A DNA stretch of 64,000 nucleotides from Vitellaria paradoxa (GCA_019916065.1 CM034236.1:19026805-19090804); one strand, 5' to 3'; numbered from the stretch's first letter, positions 35,824 to 49,077 are shown. Translations and numbers: made by a program. Notes: generated by a model from the letters alone, not told the origin.

Positions 35824-37395
35824 TGTTAAGAGATGTCCTGGAAGTACTTACGGAACGAGATATTAATAATGAATGTCACGGCCACCCTTTAAGAGGACAC
35901 CTATATATACATTGAAACTTTTAGTGGCTTGCACTGAATGCCTTCAATTGGCAATAAACACCGTCAGGTTACTTTAATAAACATTTAAATTTCTTTTTTT
36001 TTGTTTTTTTATTATTAATTTTTTTATTAAAAATCCTGGTTATGCTTTACGTAATGTCAATATATATATATCCATATGTGTTGTTGATTTAAAACCCATT
36101 GAATGACAAACGTGCAGAGCATTTAATCTTTTTGTTTTATTTATTATTATTTTTATTTAAAATTCCTCATCTAATTGATTGAAACTTAGATGAATTGATT
36201 GAGTTGTAAATATATATATATATATATATATATTCTTATGTGTCCCGTGCGTGATGGAATTAAATGAATTGAAGAGGATTTTATTTTATTTATTTTCTAT
36301 TAAATTCATAGAATGAATGAATTGACTGTGTGATTAATGGGATGGTTTAAAGTTAAAGCATTTATTGCATATGTATGCACTGTGGGTATTAACCGTGGGA
36401 TTGTTTGCTTTAAATATGAGATTAAAGTTTGTGTTTTGGTTAATAAAGGCTTCAAATTTTAATTAAGAAAAAATTTATGTAATGTGAATTTAAAGTGAAA
36501 TTAAAGTTTATGTTTTTGTTGGGTCGAGGGGTACTGAAAATATCGACTACACGTAGTTAAGGATTGAAAGTCCCGAAACCCGCGTGAGGGTGGTAATCGA
36601 GTCCAGTAGGCTAGTAACCTACGAGCGATGTAGATGCCTAAGGGTGGCATATTGTATTCTTAAGGTTTCGGCCTAGAAGTAGACATCGAAGGATGGTGTA
36701 TATTAGTTGGGTCCTATTTCTATAGGAGAACCAAGCAGACATCAATGAATGATGTATATTGGTTGGCTCTTGTTTCTATGAGACAACCAAGTAGCAGTAC
36801 TTTGAAATTAAATTTTTTTTTATGTGTTGTGTAGTGCTAAAACACAATTAAATTGTAACAAAGATAGATTGATAAATAAATTTAAGTTCTTGTTTGAAAT
36901 TGCTACCTGTGCTTAATTGTTTCACTTAGTAGCATGCTAGGGCATACTACATTTATATTATTATTATTAGTTTCGAGCACACGTGATATTAGTGCTAAAC
37001 CCTTACAGCTTGTGATGCAGGTAATGAATTTGAGTCACGGGCTGGACCTTCTAGGCACAGGAATTAAAGTTTTATTTATTATTTTTATGTAATTATTTTA
37101 GACTCTAGGAAATTAGTTTTAGTGGATTGTGACAAACCTCTGTTTGTGAGGTGAAGATAAATTGTTGATTTATTTATTTTTGTGGAGATTGGTTGGGTTT
37201 AGTTTTGGAGCTTATTTGCCTAGTGGATTTTAACTGTGGCATTTATTTAAATTTAAAGTTTAGTTTTATTTATTCTATTTTCTTTGCTCCATAGTGTGTG
37301 TGTATGGCTCTGATGTGGGACAGGGAAAGTTATTAAATGGTGTAATGTGTGTTCTTTTGTTCAGATACTCGGGTTGTGAAACCCGGGGCGTGACA
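35158..37395 (+). repeat. 3' LTR of E6 (2,238 bp)
   Basis: TGTAGTAACCC to GGGGCGTGACA, matching the 5' LTR over its length. It differs by scattered substitutions and longer (TA)n tracts near 35793-35818 and 36211-36232. The terminal GACA is followed directly by the ACTTG target duplication. Confidence 0.9.
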
Positions 37396-37400
37396 ACTTG

Positions 37401-38739
37401 ACTATGTACGACTAAGATAAGTACGTCAATTTCCCCCATCCCCCCCAAAAAAAAAGATAAGTTCGTCTTAGTGTGGTTAATGTAATTGTGCACTCTCCAT
37501 TGTTTGTGAATGTTGTTGATGATTGACGGTTAAGATAAGCATTTTCATGTACTGAATTTCATATTATATGATCATGAGTTATGACACATGTAATTATATG
37601 TGTAATTATATATTTATTAGCCTTAATCCGTGCGATGTCTAGATGCAATTTTTTTTAAATTATTAACTTTAAAAAAATAAAAACTTTTCAAAATAATCAA
37701 AATAGACATTTATGTTAAGAAATACTAATAGTCATAAATCCATATGTCTAAATAGATAGACATAAAAAAAAATTAAATATGGTCTTCTAAGTTTTAAGAT
37801 AGTAATCCAAAAATACAACTACAAAAAACATGACATATAACTCTACTATTTTAGCGTCATTTAACTCCACTATACTAAGCAATCACCTATTAAACAAAAA
37901 ATATTTAAAATTATCTCTTAAGATATATAATATTTTCTTAAAAAAATTATTAAAAGTAAATAAAAGGGTATATAATATTACTTGTGAAAAATTAAACTCC
38001 ATACTTCCAATCCATCATATTTCAATGCACAAACCAATATCTATAAAACTATAAAGATTTTAAATTATTATATATGACCCAAATCAGGTAAATGTGTATA
38101 ACTAAATAAAAAAGAGAATGATTCTCTTACCTTCAAATGAGTGTGTGACTCATTTATCCTTCTTGCCATATGTTATTTTCAACTTTTGTTTCACTTTATC
38201 TAAAGTTTTAGAGCATAATATATTAGTTTCTATCTAGCTACTCTAAAAATTCTCCTAATGCTCTTATGTCTAAGAGGTCTTTTTTGAGTTTTTTGTAAAT
38301 TTTTATTATATGCTATGAAGGTGGAAGATTATTAACTGTAGTGTGAACTAAAATTATGACATGTGGTTTAAAACCTTTATTCCTAAGATCATGGAACATC
38401 GACCTTTTTTAAGAATGTGTTCTCGTGCAGTTGAATTGGAACTCATGTTCTCCTACTTAAGACACATAGCCACATCCATAATTTATTATCCATTCAATGC
38501 TAAAAATATAATATTAAATTTAAAACTAAAATTCAACCGTAATAAAATTTTTCACTACTCTTAAATAGATAAAAAGAATAGTAAAATTATTGAACGCAAA
38601 TAACTGAACACCTAAAAAAAAAAAAAAAAAAGATTAAGGACATCTATCTCTCAAAAGTTATAAATTTAATTTTTTTTTACCATAAAACGATTTGATCTCT
38701 TCTAAAACTACATTCTTTTAGTATAATAGTATGGATACA
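37401..38739. other. Left flank of duplication copy 2 after E6
   Basis: 37460-37610 still matches KRP downstream sequence near 5830-5945 (GTTAATGTAATTGTGCA, GATAAGCATT). From about 37620 to 38739 there is about 1.1 kb with no counterpart in copy 1 before E1. It is AT-rich with an A18-like tract near 38613-38630. I see no gene in it. Confidence 0.65.
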
Positions 38740-41700
38740 TGTAATGTCCCAATTTGTCATGCACAATTCTTAACTAAAACAAAATACCATAATTGGTTAA
38801 AAAATAATATAATAAAGTTTCCACCATATGCTAAGGAATAGTGTTTTAATATATAAATAAAATTAGGCTTAGCAATCTTAAATAAAGCAAAGCTTAATGA
38901 CCCAATGGTTTTGTTGATTTGCTTGCATCTAGACCTGTAATTAAATCTATAGGGTAGTGAACATTAATAGTCAATGTCCCTTATACCGTTGAACATATAA
39001 TATATCCTAAATATGCTCTTATCATGGATATGACAATAATAACAAAGTAGAAAGCATAACACATGCTATCATCATAATTACAACTTAACTAGCATTAACA
39101 TGCAATAATATAAACTAACACACAATACAACCTTAAGCTTAGGTACTCAGTTGAGTGGACTTGTGGGTGCAAGACTCTATCCCAAACATTATCTCGTCAA
39201 GTTTCAGCATCCAAAGTCAAGCCAGCAAGTAACCATGTCTAACTATATCTGACCGCTTTTAGATAGTGCGTCTAAACTAACCCCCAAGTGCAAGGGTGTG
39301 CGGTGTAGTTTTAACTCGGTGAGTCCAAGGTCGAATTCATAGGAAACTATGAGATTGAACACTAGGGTTTTCTAAGTTTTTCTACCTACTGTTTAGTTTT
39401 AAGTACAGGAAAAGAAAATAAGTTTTGGGTTTGGATTGATTGGTTTTTAACTAATTAACAAATAAAATAAAATTGCAAGTATTCAAAATGAAAAAGACTT
39501 GAACTAACCTACAAATCTGGGTGAACACTTTATTCTTATATTAGATGTGACTATTATCTCGGTTTACAGCTCACGTTTAGGAAAAGTAAACTGGAAAAAT
39601 TTCATCGTGAAAACATTAATTCCAAAGCACAGTTTTAAAATCACGTTTTTTTTCAGGATAAATAAAACCGGAAAGATTTCATCTTGAAAACATTCTTTGG
39701 TCTAGAATTTTTTTCTTTGATTTCAAAATATGAAGAAAGTTATAATCAAGTAACGTCATCAGGGATTTCAAGGAAATATAATCGAGGTTACAAGTTTTCG
39801 AATGTTTTGAAAACCAAAAGGAAAAAAAAAAATCAGAAAAAAAATCTAGATTCATTTTTATATTTTCAAAGTATTAAGAAAATTCTAATTATATGTAGTT
39901 ATCAGTGATTTCAAGGAAATATGATCAACTACATATGTTTTCGAAGATTTTGAAAACATTAGAAAATAGATCTAGACAAAAAAAGAACCCTAACATACAA
40001 GTTTTACATTGTATATGAGGATTCAATCACATCCAGTCATCAAATAAGGTTTTACCCATCATTGATGGGTTAGATCAAGATTAAAACCTAGCCTAACATA
40101 GATAAAGTAATAAAGCAGTAAATAAAAAGCAAAAACAAAAAGAAAACGAGACTCATTAAATAAAACTTACGTACCATACTTTGAAGCAATGTCAAAATGA
40201 AATCTATGTACAAAACCAAAGAAATCAATCCTAAAACTACCCTAAACTACATTCTAAAGTTCTGAAGAAACTGGAAAAACGTATATGAAAGACTCCGGAC
40301 GGCTGCTAATGAGGTGTTTATATACAGTGCTCAAAAACCCTAAAAACGAAATAAAATAATCATCTCGCGTGGCCCAGGTGTTTGGACACCAAAATGGGGT
40401 GTCCAGATGGCAGTGTACTCCCAGACTCCTTTTCTCTAGCTTTGTATTCTGCGGTCCTGAAGGTGTCCGGACACCCACTCCATGCAAGTGTACCACAAGC
40501 TATCCCTCATCGTATTCTTCGTCTTTGGCACTCCCAATTGCGCTTATTGAATCATTTTCACTACAATTAAGAAAAATAAACCGAATTAGTGTAAAAAGTA
40601 GCAAAATGCATCAATAAATTAAGAAAATGCATGATTTTATGTTAAAATAGAGGTCTTGTAATTACACTTTTCAAGTGTAATCAATATCTACCACCCAAGC
40701 CAAAGCCTTGGATGTAACTCTATGCTATCAATGTCTACCACTTGGGTCTAAACCTCAGGATTGGCAACAATGTTACACTGGCATCTATCTCAAATTCGTA
40801 AGTTACTAGCATACTAAAACATGAGTAACCAACTCCTTTGTAGGTTTAGGGACTTAAAACCTACAGGTATATATATATTTTTTCTTAGTACCTCTAAACC
40901 CCCAATCCTAAAATCAAGACTCAACTGAGTGTCACATATCCCAACACCACATCCATATCTTAGCATTTTAAGTTAAGTTAAAATACAAAACTTCATTCGT
41001 GTCATCATATAATACACGAATGCAAAATACTTCCAAAGTATTACCTCATGTGAGGATAGCTAAGTATAACATAAATATGCATAAATATAAAAAAAGGCCG
41101 ACAAAACCTAAATTGGGTATACCGTGTATGCGTGGGATGGGCTCCCAAGTGTATGCCCAACTCTATCAAATTGTGTGCATGTGAGACAGTCTCATACAAA
41201 TGCCAGACTGCCCACTATTGTGTGCATGAGACTCAATAGTTCATGTGCATGTGGCACCATATCAAGCGCCATACACAAGATAAATTAACTTTTGTGCGCA
41301 TGCCAAAGCTCTTGTAATAGTAGACTGCCATGCCTTGGGTTTCAAACCAACCCAACTAAATATCCAGCAACAATTCAATTAGTCTACACCAAAATTTTCC
41401 TAAACATGCTGGAAACAATTGAAAACAACCGTGAAGCATCAATTTTTATACATTAGGCAAGTAACAGCATAATTTTAATCACGTTCATCTATATATATTA
41501 TCTATATATATATGTATATCCTCACCAACGAACACAATCTATTACTATTCCAATTTATACAACCTAAGCATGAATTAAACATGTTAACAACTAAAGCCAC
41601 CTAAGATCAGTGGTAAGACCTCCTACCTTAAACACAGAAGAAAGAGGAGTTAGGGAAGTGGAAGTTGAGCACTAATTAACACATGAACACCAAAGTTCAA

Positions 41701-42357
41701 TCCAATGAGGCCCTCAAACACCACCATCGCAACTCAAACAACACAATGACTGCCCATCCTAGCTTACTAGTATACATTTGAAGTCAAAACCAAGCAACTT
41801 AACCTAGCTCAACTCTTTCACTTTGGGGTTGCTTTTTCTCCTAATCGAGTTTTTTTTTTTTTTTTTTTTTTTTTTGAGCACCACACACACACTCACACGC
41901 TCCAACCAAGGTTAAGGCAGCTGATGGGAGGGTGGTAGAATGAGGGATTAACTTCCCGAGGAAGATAACACATGTGGAGGATGCTTCTCCACCTCTTAGC
42001 CATAAATATATAAGTATAAGTATAAAATAGAATTGATAAGTGGAAGTGGTTTGAAAAGATATGGCTAAGGTCATGTGCACATCATGAGACATCTCATGCA
42101 CACGAGGATCAAAATCACCGAGTCATGTGCATGACAAAAAGAATCTCGTGTGCCTAAGACACAAGAATCTAAGTTGTGTGCATGCCATAACAAAATCCGT
42201 ATTGTCTAAATGTTGAGCCTAAACCTAATTGTAATAAAAAATTTAACATAACCTCTAACTATAGTAAAGTAAATAAACATCAAAATAGCCAACAAGTCAT
42301 GGTATAATACATCCCAATGTATAAATAGACATATATACAAAATGTTGAGTCATTACA
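38740..42357 (-). repeat. Left (3') LTR of E2, split by solo LTR S1
   Basis: TGTAATGTCCCAA (38740) to GAGTCATTACA (42357). Without S1 it is about 2.2 kb and includes the stretch missing from E1's left LTR. A cluster of TGTGCATG words lies at 41170-41300 and again at 42070-42185. A 26-T tract is at 41850-41875. Confidence 0.75.
39250..40683 (-). mobile_element. S1: solo LTR (1,434 bp) nested in the E2 LTR
   Basis: Runs TGACCGC (39250) to GTGTAATCA (40683) between ATATC duplications at 39245-39249 and 40684-40688. It is the same family as S2 in opposite orientation: both share a GATTACACTTGAAAAGTGTA tip, a TGATGCAT word soon after, and a GAGTCCAAGGTCGAAT-like segment near the other end. No coding region. 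Assigned minus so that the hairpin tip is 5' as in S2. Lineage unknown. The empty site is in copy 1 near 6640. Confidence 0.85.
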
Positions 42358-43600
42358 TTCTCCTCCTTTAAAAACTTTCAAATTTAAAATTTGGTGTAAC
42401 AATCACAACAACATAAAATATAAATAAACTAAATATAAATATATCAACCAATTAATTAGGGGTATCGTTGTCTAATCTTAATCTCCCTATCCCAAATAAA
42501 CTCGTCAACCTCATGATTCTTCCACAACATATACAATAATTGAATAGTCTTCCTGTAGAGCACTTGTTGATAAGAATCCAAACTCTCAACTAGTTGCACC
42601 TTGTATAACACATAAGAATTAATTCCAGGCTAGCCTAATCAATAACATGTGATGGATCAAGAGTGTGTCTCTAAAGTATGGACACACCTAGAAAGATGTG
42701 GTGGTGTGGTAATGTGATACACTACCTCTCTATATTGCTCTAGAACCTCAAAAGATCCAATTAATCACAATGACAACTTATCCCTTCGGCCAAAACAAAA
42801 CTGGCCTTTCTGTGGCAAGACCTTTAAAAAGACATGATCTCCTACAACAAACTCTAATGGTCCATGTTGTTTATCAGCATAACTCTTTTGATAACTACAC
42901 GACCACAAGCTTCTAATGAATCACACTTGCTTTTTTGGTTGTCTCCTCAATAAAATCAGGACCACTCACACTAGTGTCACCAACCTCGACCCAGAAAGTA
43001 GGAGATCTGCATGGTTAACCATACAAAGCCTCATAACACTTTGTATATTTGACTATTAGTTGTTGTATCTTCCCAACTACCATGAAAGTTAAGTACACAA
43101 GCTTTAAGCATGTCTTCTAATATCTAAATGTTTCACTCCTATTGCCCATCAATTTGAGGTTGAAAGGTAGAACTAAAGCACAACTCAAACCCTAAGGAAG
43201 CTTGTAAACTCTTCTAGAACCATGAAACAAGGGGATTCCTTTTAGTGACAATGGACACAAAAACACTATGCAAAAAATAACCCTGTTAATATATAATTGC
43301 ACCAAAACAAACAAAGGATTGATTATCTAAATTGGAAAGAAATGAGCTGACTTCATTAGCCTATCCACAACCGTCCAAATCGCATCCTGGTCTCTTGGTG
43401 ACCTTAGCAAACCTGATATAAAATCCATCGTAATGTGCTCCTACTTCTACTAGGACATTGGCAATAGCTGCGACAAACTAACTGGCCTCCGATACACAGC
43501 ATTCACCAGCTGGCAAGTCAAACACATGCCCACAAACTCAGCTATATCTCTCTTCATACTTGATTAGAAGAACTATCGACATAGGTCATTATATATATCT
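42358..43600 (-). pseudogene. E2 integrase remnant
   Basis: Aligns with E1 7323-8640 (words CAAAACTGGCCTTTCTGTGG, CCAACTACCATGAAAG and AGCTGACTTCATTAGCCTAT against near-identical E1 words). On the minus strand these correspond to the integrase core and C-terminal part. Stops are frequent. Confidence 0.7.
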
Positions 43601-44030
43601 GTACCCTTGGGATGTATGACAAGTCTAGAGTTACTCAAAATGATCTTGAAAAAAACAAGTACGAAAAGTCTCCCATAAATCATAGTCTACTGTTAATCCC
43701 CACTGGCCAATCTGGCATCTCATCACCATTCAATAATCTATCCTGGATGGCCTTAGACTCTACATCTACATCTACATCTACATCTGTATCTCGTGCCTTA
43801 ACCATTTAGCTAAGTAAAGCTAATTGAACAACTGAAGAAAATAACACCACCTGATTCTTTTTCCCTTGGAATTGTAAATTAAACTCACCTAAACCATCAA
43901 GCATCATCCACTCTTGCATAGCAACACCTGTTAAGAAATAACGAGTCTTCTAACTAAGAGTGTCTACTACTACATTCTCCGTCCCCTGGCAATATTATAA
44001 CTCAAAATTAAATCCCTGTATGTATTTTAT

Positions 44031-45289
44031 TAAAGATGTCAAAATTATCTGTACCTGTCGAGTACATGCTATACTTGCTCAATTCAGGGAAGGTATGGAT
44101 ATACTAATAATAGGGATGGGGACGGGGATGAGGACGGGTATGGAGGTTTTGAAGTGATCCCCAAATAAGGATGGGGACAAGGGCAGTATGATAATCTCCA
44201 CCCCGCCCATTCCCATTTAAATATAATTTATATAATTTTATTTTAACATTTATTTAATATATATATATATTTATGTATAAAATTTTTCAATTAGGTCTGC
44301 TACTTGTCGCCACTGGGTCTTCTTAAGTCTCTATCTCTTTTCTCATCATCTCTCTCACAAGCCTTTCCTCTTCATTTTCATTGTCTTTCCAAGATAAGAT
44401 ATAGGAAAACTTTTTAACTGAGTAGGTATTTGAATGATTTTTGGGTTCTTTCCAATTTCCAGCTTTGTTCTATTTCATTTGTTAATGATGATGATGAGTT
44501 TGTTATTTTTTGTTGTTGGGTTGGTTTTTTTTTTTTTTGATATTCTGTATACTGTTTAATCTTTTCTTATTTCCTTTATCTATTTATTTTTTCCATAAAT
44601 TTCCATGGGATAGACTGAAAACTTGTACTTTGCATAGAATGATTTGAAACGTTATTTGTAAGTCATTATTTGAATTACAAACTAAGGTCGAAAGGGCTCA
44701 AACAAGAGATGTATAGAGATTCTTTCTTTTCATCTGATATAATTCATTCATCATATTCTATGTTTATTATTCATGGTTCAAAATTTGTGTAAGCTTTGTG
44801 AAAGCCAGTATTTAGGTGCTTATTTTATTTTTTGAATATTGCCTTGCCTTGTTTTTTTGTTTCCATTTATTGCTTATTTTATTATTTAAGATACTTACTT
44901 TATTAAGGTAATGCTTGTATATTTTGTTTGGAAATTAGGTTTTTCTTATTCTGCTTTGAGGTTTTTGCTTATAGGAATTTCATTGAGAAGAATAATGCTG
45001 GTAATGTTGCTGCACATATATATGTCACCCTCTTCTATTTAAGTTTGGATTAACATTTTATATTTTTTCTTATTAATTTATTTTTTTATTATTAAATAAA
45101 CAAAGTTATTATATTTGGCGAGTAAATGGGAATGGGGGTGGGGAATTTGTCACCTAGCGAGGATGGGTATATGGAAAATTTTCATCCCTAAAATGTGGAT
45201 AGGGACAGGGATGGGGATGTGTATTGCTAAATGGGGACAAGAATGGGAAAAGCTATACCGTTCCTATACCTGCCTCGTTGACATCCCTA
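44031..45289. mobile_element. hAT-like non-autonomous DNA transposon (1,259 bp) in E2
   Basis: Ends TAAAGATGTCAA (left) and, on the opposite strand, TAGGGATGTCAA (right), which form short terminal inverted repeats. The bases next to them, TATTTTAT (44023-44030) and TGCTTTAC (45290-45297), are 8 bp long and differ by three transitions, as an old hAT duplication would. Both subterminal zones are packed with GGGGATGGGGA-type words. The centre is AT-rich and has no transposase. In E1 the same spot (about 9020-9035) is uninterrupted. Confidence 0.75.
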
Positions 45290-45599
45290 TGCTTTACCCA
45301 CTGTCTTTACCTTAGATTAAGGTCCCTCTAAGTAAACATAAATTTCAAACTCTTGTAGTTCGAGAGCACCTCAAACTAGTCACCAAAAAAGTAATAAATC
45401 TAGCTTTTTAGAGTGAAGAAAATTGTTGACAACTACAAGTCATGTACTAGATAATTTTGCTAATGAGTCTTAAATTGACAAGACCCATAAACAACAACCT
45501 TACCATACTGCATTATAACACAGGTAAGACCATTCCTGGAAGCATCACAATAAATAGAATAACCCAATCCTCTCTCCAAGATTAGTAATAACATTGGAA

Positions 45600-46530
45600 C
45601 AAAAGTTAATCTCGCCTTTAGCTCTTGGAACAACAGCTAACAAGCCTTGTCTCAAACAAATCTAACATTCTTTTGAGTTAGCCATATCAAAGGTCTGGCT
45701 AATCTTGAAAAATTCAACACAAATTGCTGGTAATAACCTTCTAATCCTAGAAAACTCTGTATCTCAAATACCATCCTTAGTTTTAGCCAATCCATCACTA
45801 CTTCGATCTTGGACGGGTCCATAATGAAACCCTTTCCAGTAACAACATGCTCAAGGAATTTCACCTTCCAGAGCCAAGACTTATACTTACTCAACCTGGC
45901 ATACAACTAGTGATCTCTCAGAGTTAGCAACATAATCCACAAATACTTAGCATTTGCTTTTTTTGAGTGGGGATATACCAACATATCATCGATAAAGATA
46001 ACCATAACACTAGTGGGAATACCAAGGCTTGAATGTCGTCTTAATAATATTCTCTTATCTCTCCCTTAACCGATGGTAACCCGATCACATGTCAATCTTC
46101 AAAAAGAAGACTGAACTTTATAACTAATTAAATAAGTCATCAATCTTCAGCAATGGATGCTGATTCTTGACCACGACCTAATTTAGTTTTTGGTAATCAA
46201 TGTGCATCTATAGTATTATGTCCTCCATCATTGCAAATAATGCTAGCTCACCCTAGGGAGAAGTACTAGGTCATATATAACCTTTGTGAGTCAAATTCTC
46301 AATTTGAGATCTCAACTCAACCAATTCTACTGGCATCAACCAGTATGGTTTGACAAAAATAGGCTTAGTGCCAGGAGCCAAATCAATCCCAAACTTAACC
46401 TCTCACTAAGTGGAAAAATAGATAAATCTTTTGGGAACACATCATGAAAGTCACAAACAACTCGCAATAACACTATTCCACCAACCTCCTCATTCTCTAT
46501 AACCATAAAAGCAAGTAAACTATACAAGTC
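45600..46530 (-). pseudogene. E2 reverse transcriptase remnant
   Basis: At 45906-45652 (minus) the end of RT reads KVKFLEHVVTGKGFIMDPSK and FLGLEGYYQQFVLNFSRLA. At 46527-46336 the region before RT reads VVCDFHDVFPKDLS. The span between includes the active-site zone but with breaks (near 45960-46010 the minus strand reads a VIFIDDMLVY-like box). Not functional. Confidence 0.75.
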
Positions 46531-47032
46531 TAGTCACCCATGCCCATCAAGAGAAGACAAAATCTAAGGTCCAAACCAATCACTAAAGTGAACTTTATCC
46601 CTCTCAAGGGTATACAACATCACCCAACCATAGGAATAGTGAATCATAGCCTGATAGATGGATAACTAATCCATAACATCAAATCTATTTATCTCTAAAG
46701 TAATCAAAATCAAAAATTGATAAAAAATTTCAACCCGAGACCTCAACTTGGATAGTAATCTCATAGCCTTTATAAATCTGAGTCAACCAATGTCATAACA
46801 CAGAAATGTGACGTTAATTGAACAACACTCAAATCTAATGTATTCATAAATGATGCTACAAAGAATGAGTATGATACTATAGTATCTAACAATATTGTAC
46901 ACTGTGATACATATACAAGAAAAGTCCTCTCACCACAACTAGCTTAGCTGGTCTCTCCTATTCTACCATAGCATATAATCGACCTTGTGTCTACTCTGCA
47001 AGTAGCCTACCAACTCTTTCTCTCTATTGGGC

Positions 47033-47699
47033 TGTGAGGGACTTGCGCTTGTGTGGGACTCTACTTATGGGAGAGTAAAGTAGCAGGTGAAGTAGAGAAG
47101 TAATGCCTTTTATCTTATATCGCTTGGGTAGGGGAAGAAAGCAGCATACATATAATATTCGATATCTATAAAGTACAATACATTTTAAAATCGTGAAGAT
47201 ATTAGATTTAGTAGAAACTCAAGGGTTAAGTGTGCTAGAGTGGGGGCAATATTAAGATAGATGACTCCCCAAGAAGCAGCTAACTAAGCCCAAAACACAA
47301 TATTATACTATGTAGATGCATATCGTTACAAATTGTATCAGAGCCAATATTCAGTCAAAAGTATGGGGCCACATGGGGGCGTGTGTCTTGTTGGGGAGAG
47401 GATTATGAGAGACTGCCCATGAGGGACTTTACCTACGGGAGAGTGAAGTAGGGGGTCAAACAGAGAAGTAATGTCTTTTATCCCACATCACTTGGGTAGG
47501 GGAAGGAAGTGACATATATGTAATATTTGACATTTATAAAGTATAGCATGTTTTTAAGCCTTGAGGGTACTGGATTCAGTGAGAACTTTAGGGTTAAGCA
47601 TGCTCAAGAGGAAGTAATACTAGGATGGGTAAGCCTTTAGGAAGTAGTTAACCGAGCTCAAAGAGAACGATATTGTACTGTGTAGATGTGGTCATTCCA
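47033..47699 (+). mobile_element. TRIM: miniature LTR retrotransposon (667 bp)
   Basis: Two direct repeats, 47033-47330 (298 bp) and 47404-47699 (296 bp), enclose only 73 bp. The first repeat is followed by AATTGTATCAGAGCC, a one-base variant of the initiator-Met primer site (47334-47345). The second is preceded by the purine-rich TTGGGGAGAGGA. This is the full TRIM layout: LTR, primer site, purine tract, LTR, no coding capacity. Shared words include GGGAGAGT.AAGTAG, CTTGGGTAGGGGAAG and TGTAGATG. Flanking 5-mers (TGGGC, GAGAG) do not match, so the outer junctions were rearranged. Confidence 0.85.
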
Positions 47700-48582
47700 G
47701 AGAGTCCCTAAATCTGTGTAGAGTTTGGTTATTGTATTAGTAGATTAGTAGGCTACATGATGATGCTGACTTACTTAATTGTGACACTTGGATATTGGTC
47801 CATAAACGATAACTATGATTTGGTTAATCATGACCCTACACTTGGATATTGGTCTATAAACGATGACTATGATTTGGTTAATTATGACCCTTGAGCCAAA
47901 GCTCTTGAACATGACTTTTCTGTTATTCATTTTTGTTGGGTGTTGGCTCACAAAAGATAAGAATGGTTTTGGGGTTGTGCTTGCTGATCAAGGGATAATC
48001 TTGTGGAGTATCTAACCTGTGTGTATGTGATTTTGATGGGATGATGGATAAATGGTTAAATAATAATAATGAAATATCGATAATGATGTTGATATTGCTA
48101 TATGATGATATTTTAATTATAATTAATTGTTGTTGTTACTTGTTATACGATAGTGGTATGCTAGGCCTTGATATTACATATTATACTTGTTTGTATGTGT
48201 ATCTTGGGCACATGCAGTTTTAGTGTTTACATCCCTATAAATTCTGTTACAAGTATAGAGCTTGGTGTATAGATGGGCCAAGTGTTAATCTTTTGATAAT
48301 ATTTTTGAGATACTATATATTGATAAAATGTATTCTTTCACATCAAATGATATTTATTTCAATATAATTATAAAGGCTTGGTGAGTTAGGATATTATTTT
48401 TGGATATTGTAGTAGGAGCACTATTGTATGGTTGATAACAAAGCTTTTAGTATTTATTATTATTTTATTTTGACGTCTATTCCAAGGTAGTTGTATGGCT
48501 TTGATTAGGTTTTGTGGTAGATTATTGTTAATTGTATGTTATTAATACTCACAACTTAAGTTACGAAATTTGATGCATGACA
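47700..48582 (+). repeat. 3' part of an LTR, + orientation, inside E2
   Basis: Resembles the 3' halves of E4 and E6 LTRs: GAGAGTCCC... then a TTAGTAGGCTACATGATG stretch, GTTGGCTCACAAAAGATAAG (compare E4 near 17960), TGTATGGCTTTGAT, ending GATGCATGACA at 48582. E2 LTR sequence resumes at 48583. The left end is missing and meets the TRIM. No genes. Confidence 0.6.
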
Positions 48583-48719
48583 CAAAATTTAACCCATACT
48601 TTAACCATAGTAGAGTAAATCAAATCAGTAATCGAATGGTATAATATTTACCAATATATAAATAGACATATACACAAAGAACTGAGTCATTACAAGCACA
48701 ATTGCAATAGTGAAATAAC

Positions 48720-49077
48720 AAAAGGTGGTAATTACAATTCAAATCCGTGAACCAGCTCAATTAAACAAAAATTAAATTGGTTTGGACTCAATTAAAATCA
48801 TTAATGAACATAAATATTGAATAGAAAAGAAAATATCTACTTAATTAATAAGTTTAAATGGATTAATGATACAATTTGTAAAAAAACTCAATTGTCTACT
48901 TGATTAACAGTGAAAGCAAGAACTATGAAATTGAAATGAAAAAGTTCTTGATGAAAAAGTTCTTGCTTAACCACCTTACCTGATAATAACCCATTATTAA
49001 ATTGAGATAATTGGGTTTAACCCGTTTAATAACAACTCATTATGACCTGACTCAAACTCACTTATTTGTCAACTCTA
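48720..49077. mobile_element. hAT-type MITE (358 bp) in the copy 2 flank
   Basis: Ends AAAAGGTGGTAATTAC and, read on the opposite strand, TAGAGTTGACAAATAAG: imperfect inverted ends differing mainly by transitions. 8-bp flanks GAAATAAC (48712-48719) and GAAGTAGC (49078-49085) match at six positions. It contains the AACCCGTTTAATAA word common in plant hAT MITEs. Copy 1 has an uninterrupted site near 23141-23150. Confidence 0.75.

Larger units (their letters stand above)
27866..37395 (+). mobile_element. E6: full-length Ty3/gypsy (chromovirus-like) retrotransposon
   Basis: Structurally complete 9,530-bp element: 5' LTR 27866-30109, primer site, gag, protease, RT, RNase H, integrase with a chromodomain-like end, polypurine tract, 3' LTR 35158-37395. 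A perfect ACTTG duplication flanks it (27861-27865 and 37396-37400). Domain order and the C-terminal VRVLWKHHGIEESTWE segment fit the Tekay/Del-like chromovirus lineage, by memory. Many stops and several single-base frameshifts break the reading frame, so it is not autonomous now. It lies inside the duplicated KRP 3' flank. Confidence 0.95.
38740..48694 (-). mobile_element. E2: Ty3/gypsy retrotransposon, duplicate of E1
   Basis: Minus-strand element with left (3') LTR 38740-42357 (interrupted by S1), integrase about 42360-43560, RNase H about 43600-45560 (interrupted by a hAT-like element), RT about 45600-46400 and a decayed upstream part to about 47030. Only the last about 110 bp of the right LTR is left (48583-48694). 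A TRIM and a foreign LTR fragment occupy 47033-48582. It keeps upstream RT and adjacent sequence that E1 has lost. All frames are broken. Confidence 0.8.

Noticed and set aside
40254..40617. Overlapping frames on both strands near 40250-40617
   Set aside because: They lie in solo LTR S1 and do not correspond to any conserved frame in S2.
39250..40683. Helitron because of the terminal hairpin
   Set aside because: A 5-bp target duplication, TG/CA ends and absence of TC...CTRR ends contradict a Helitron.
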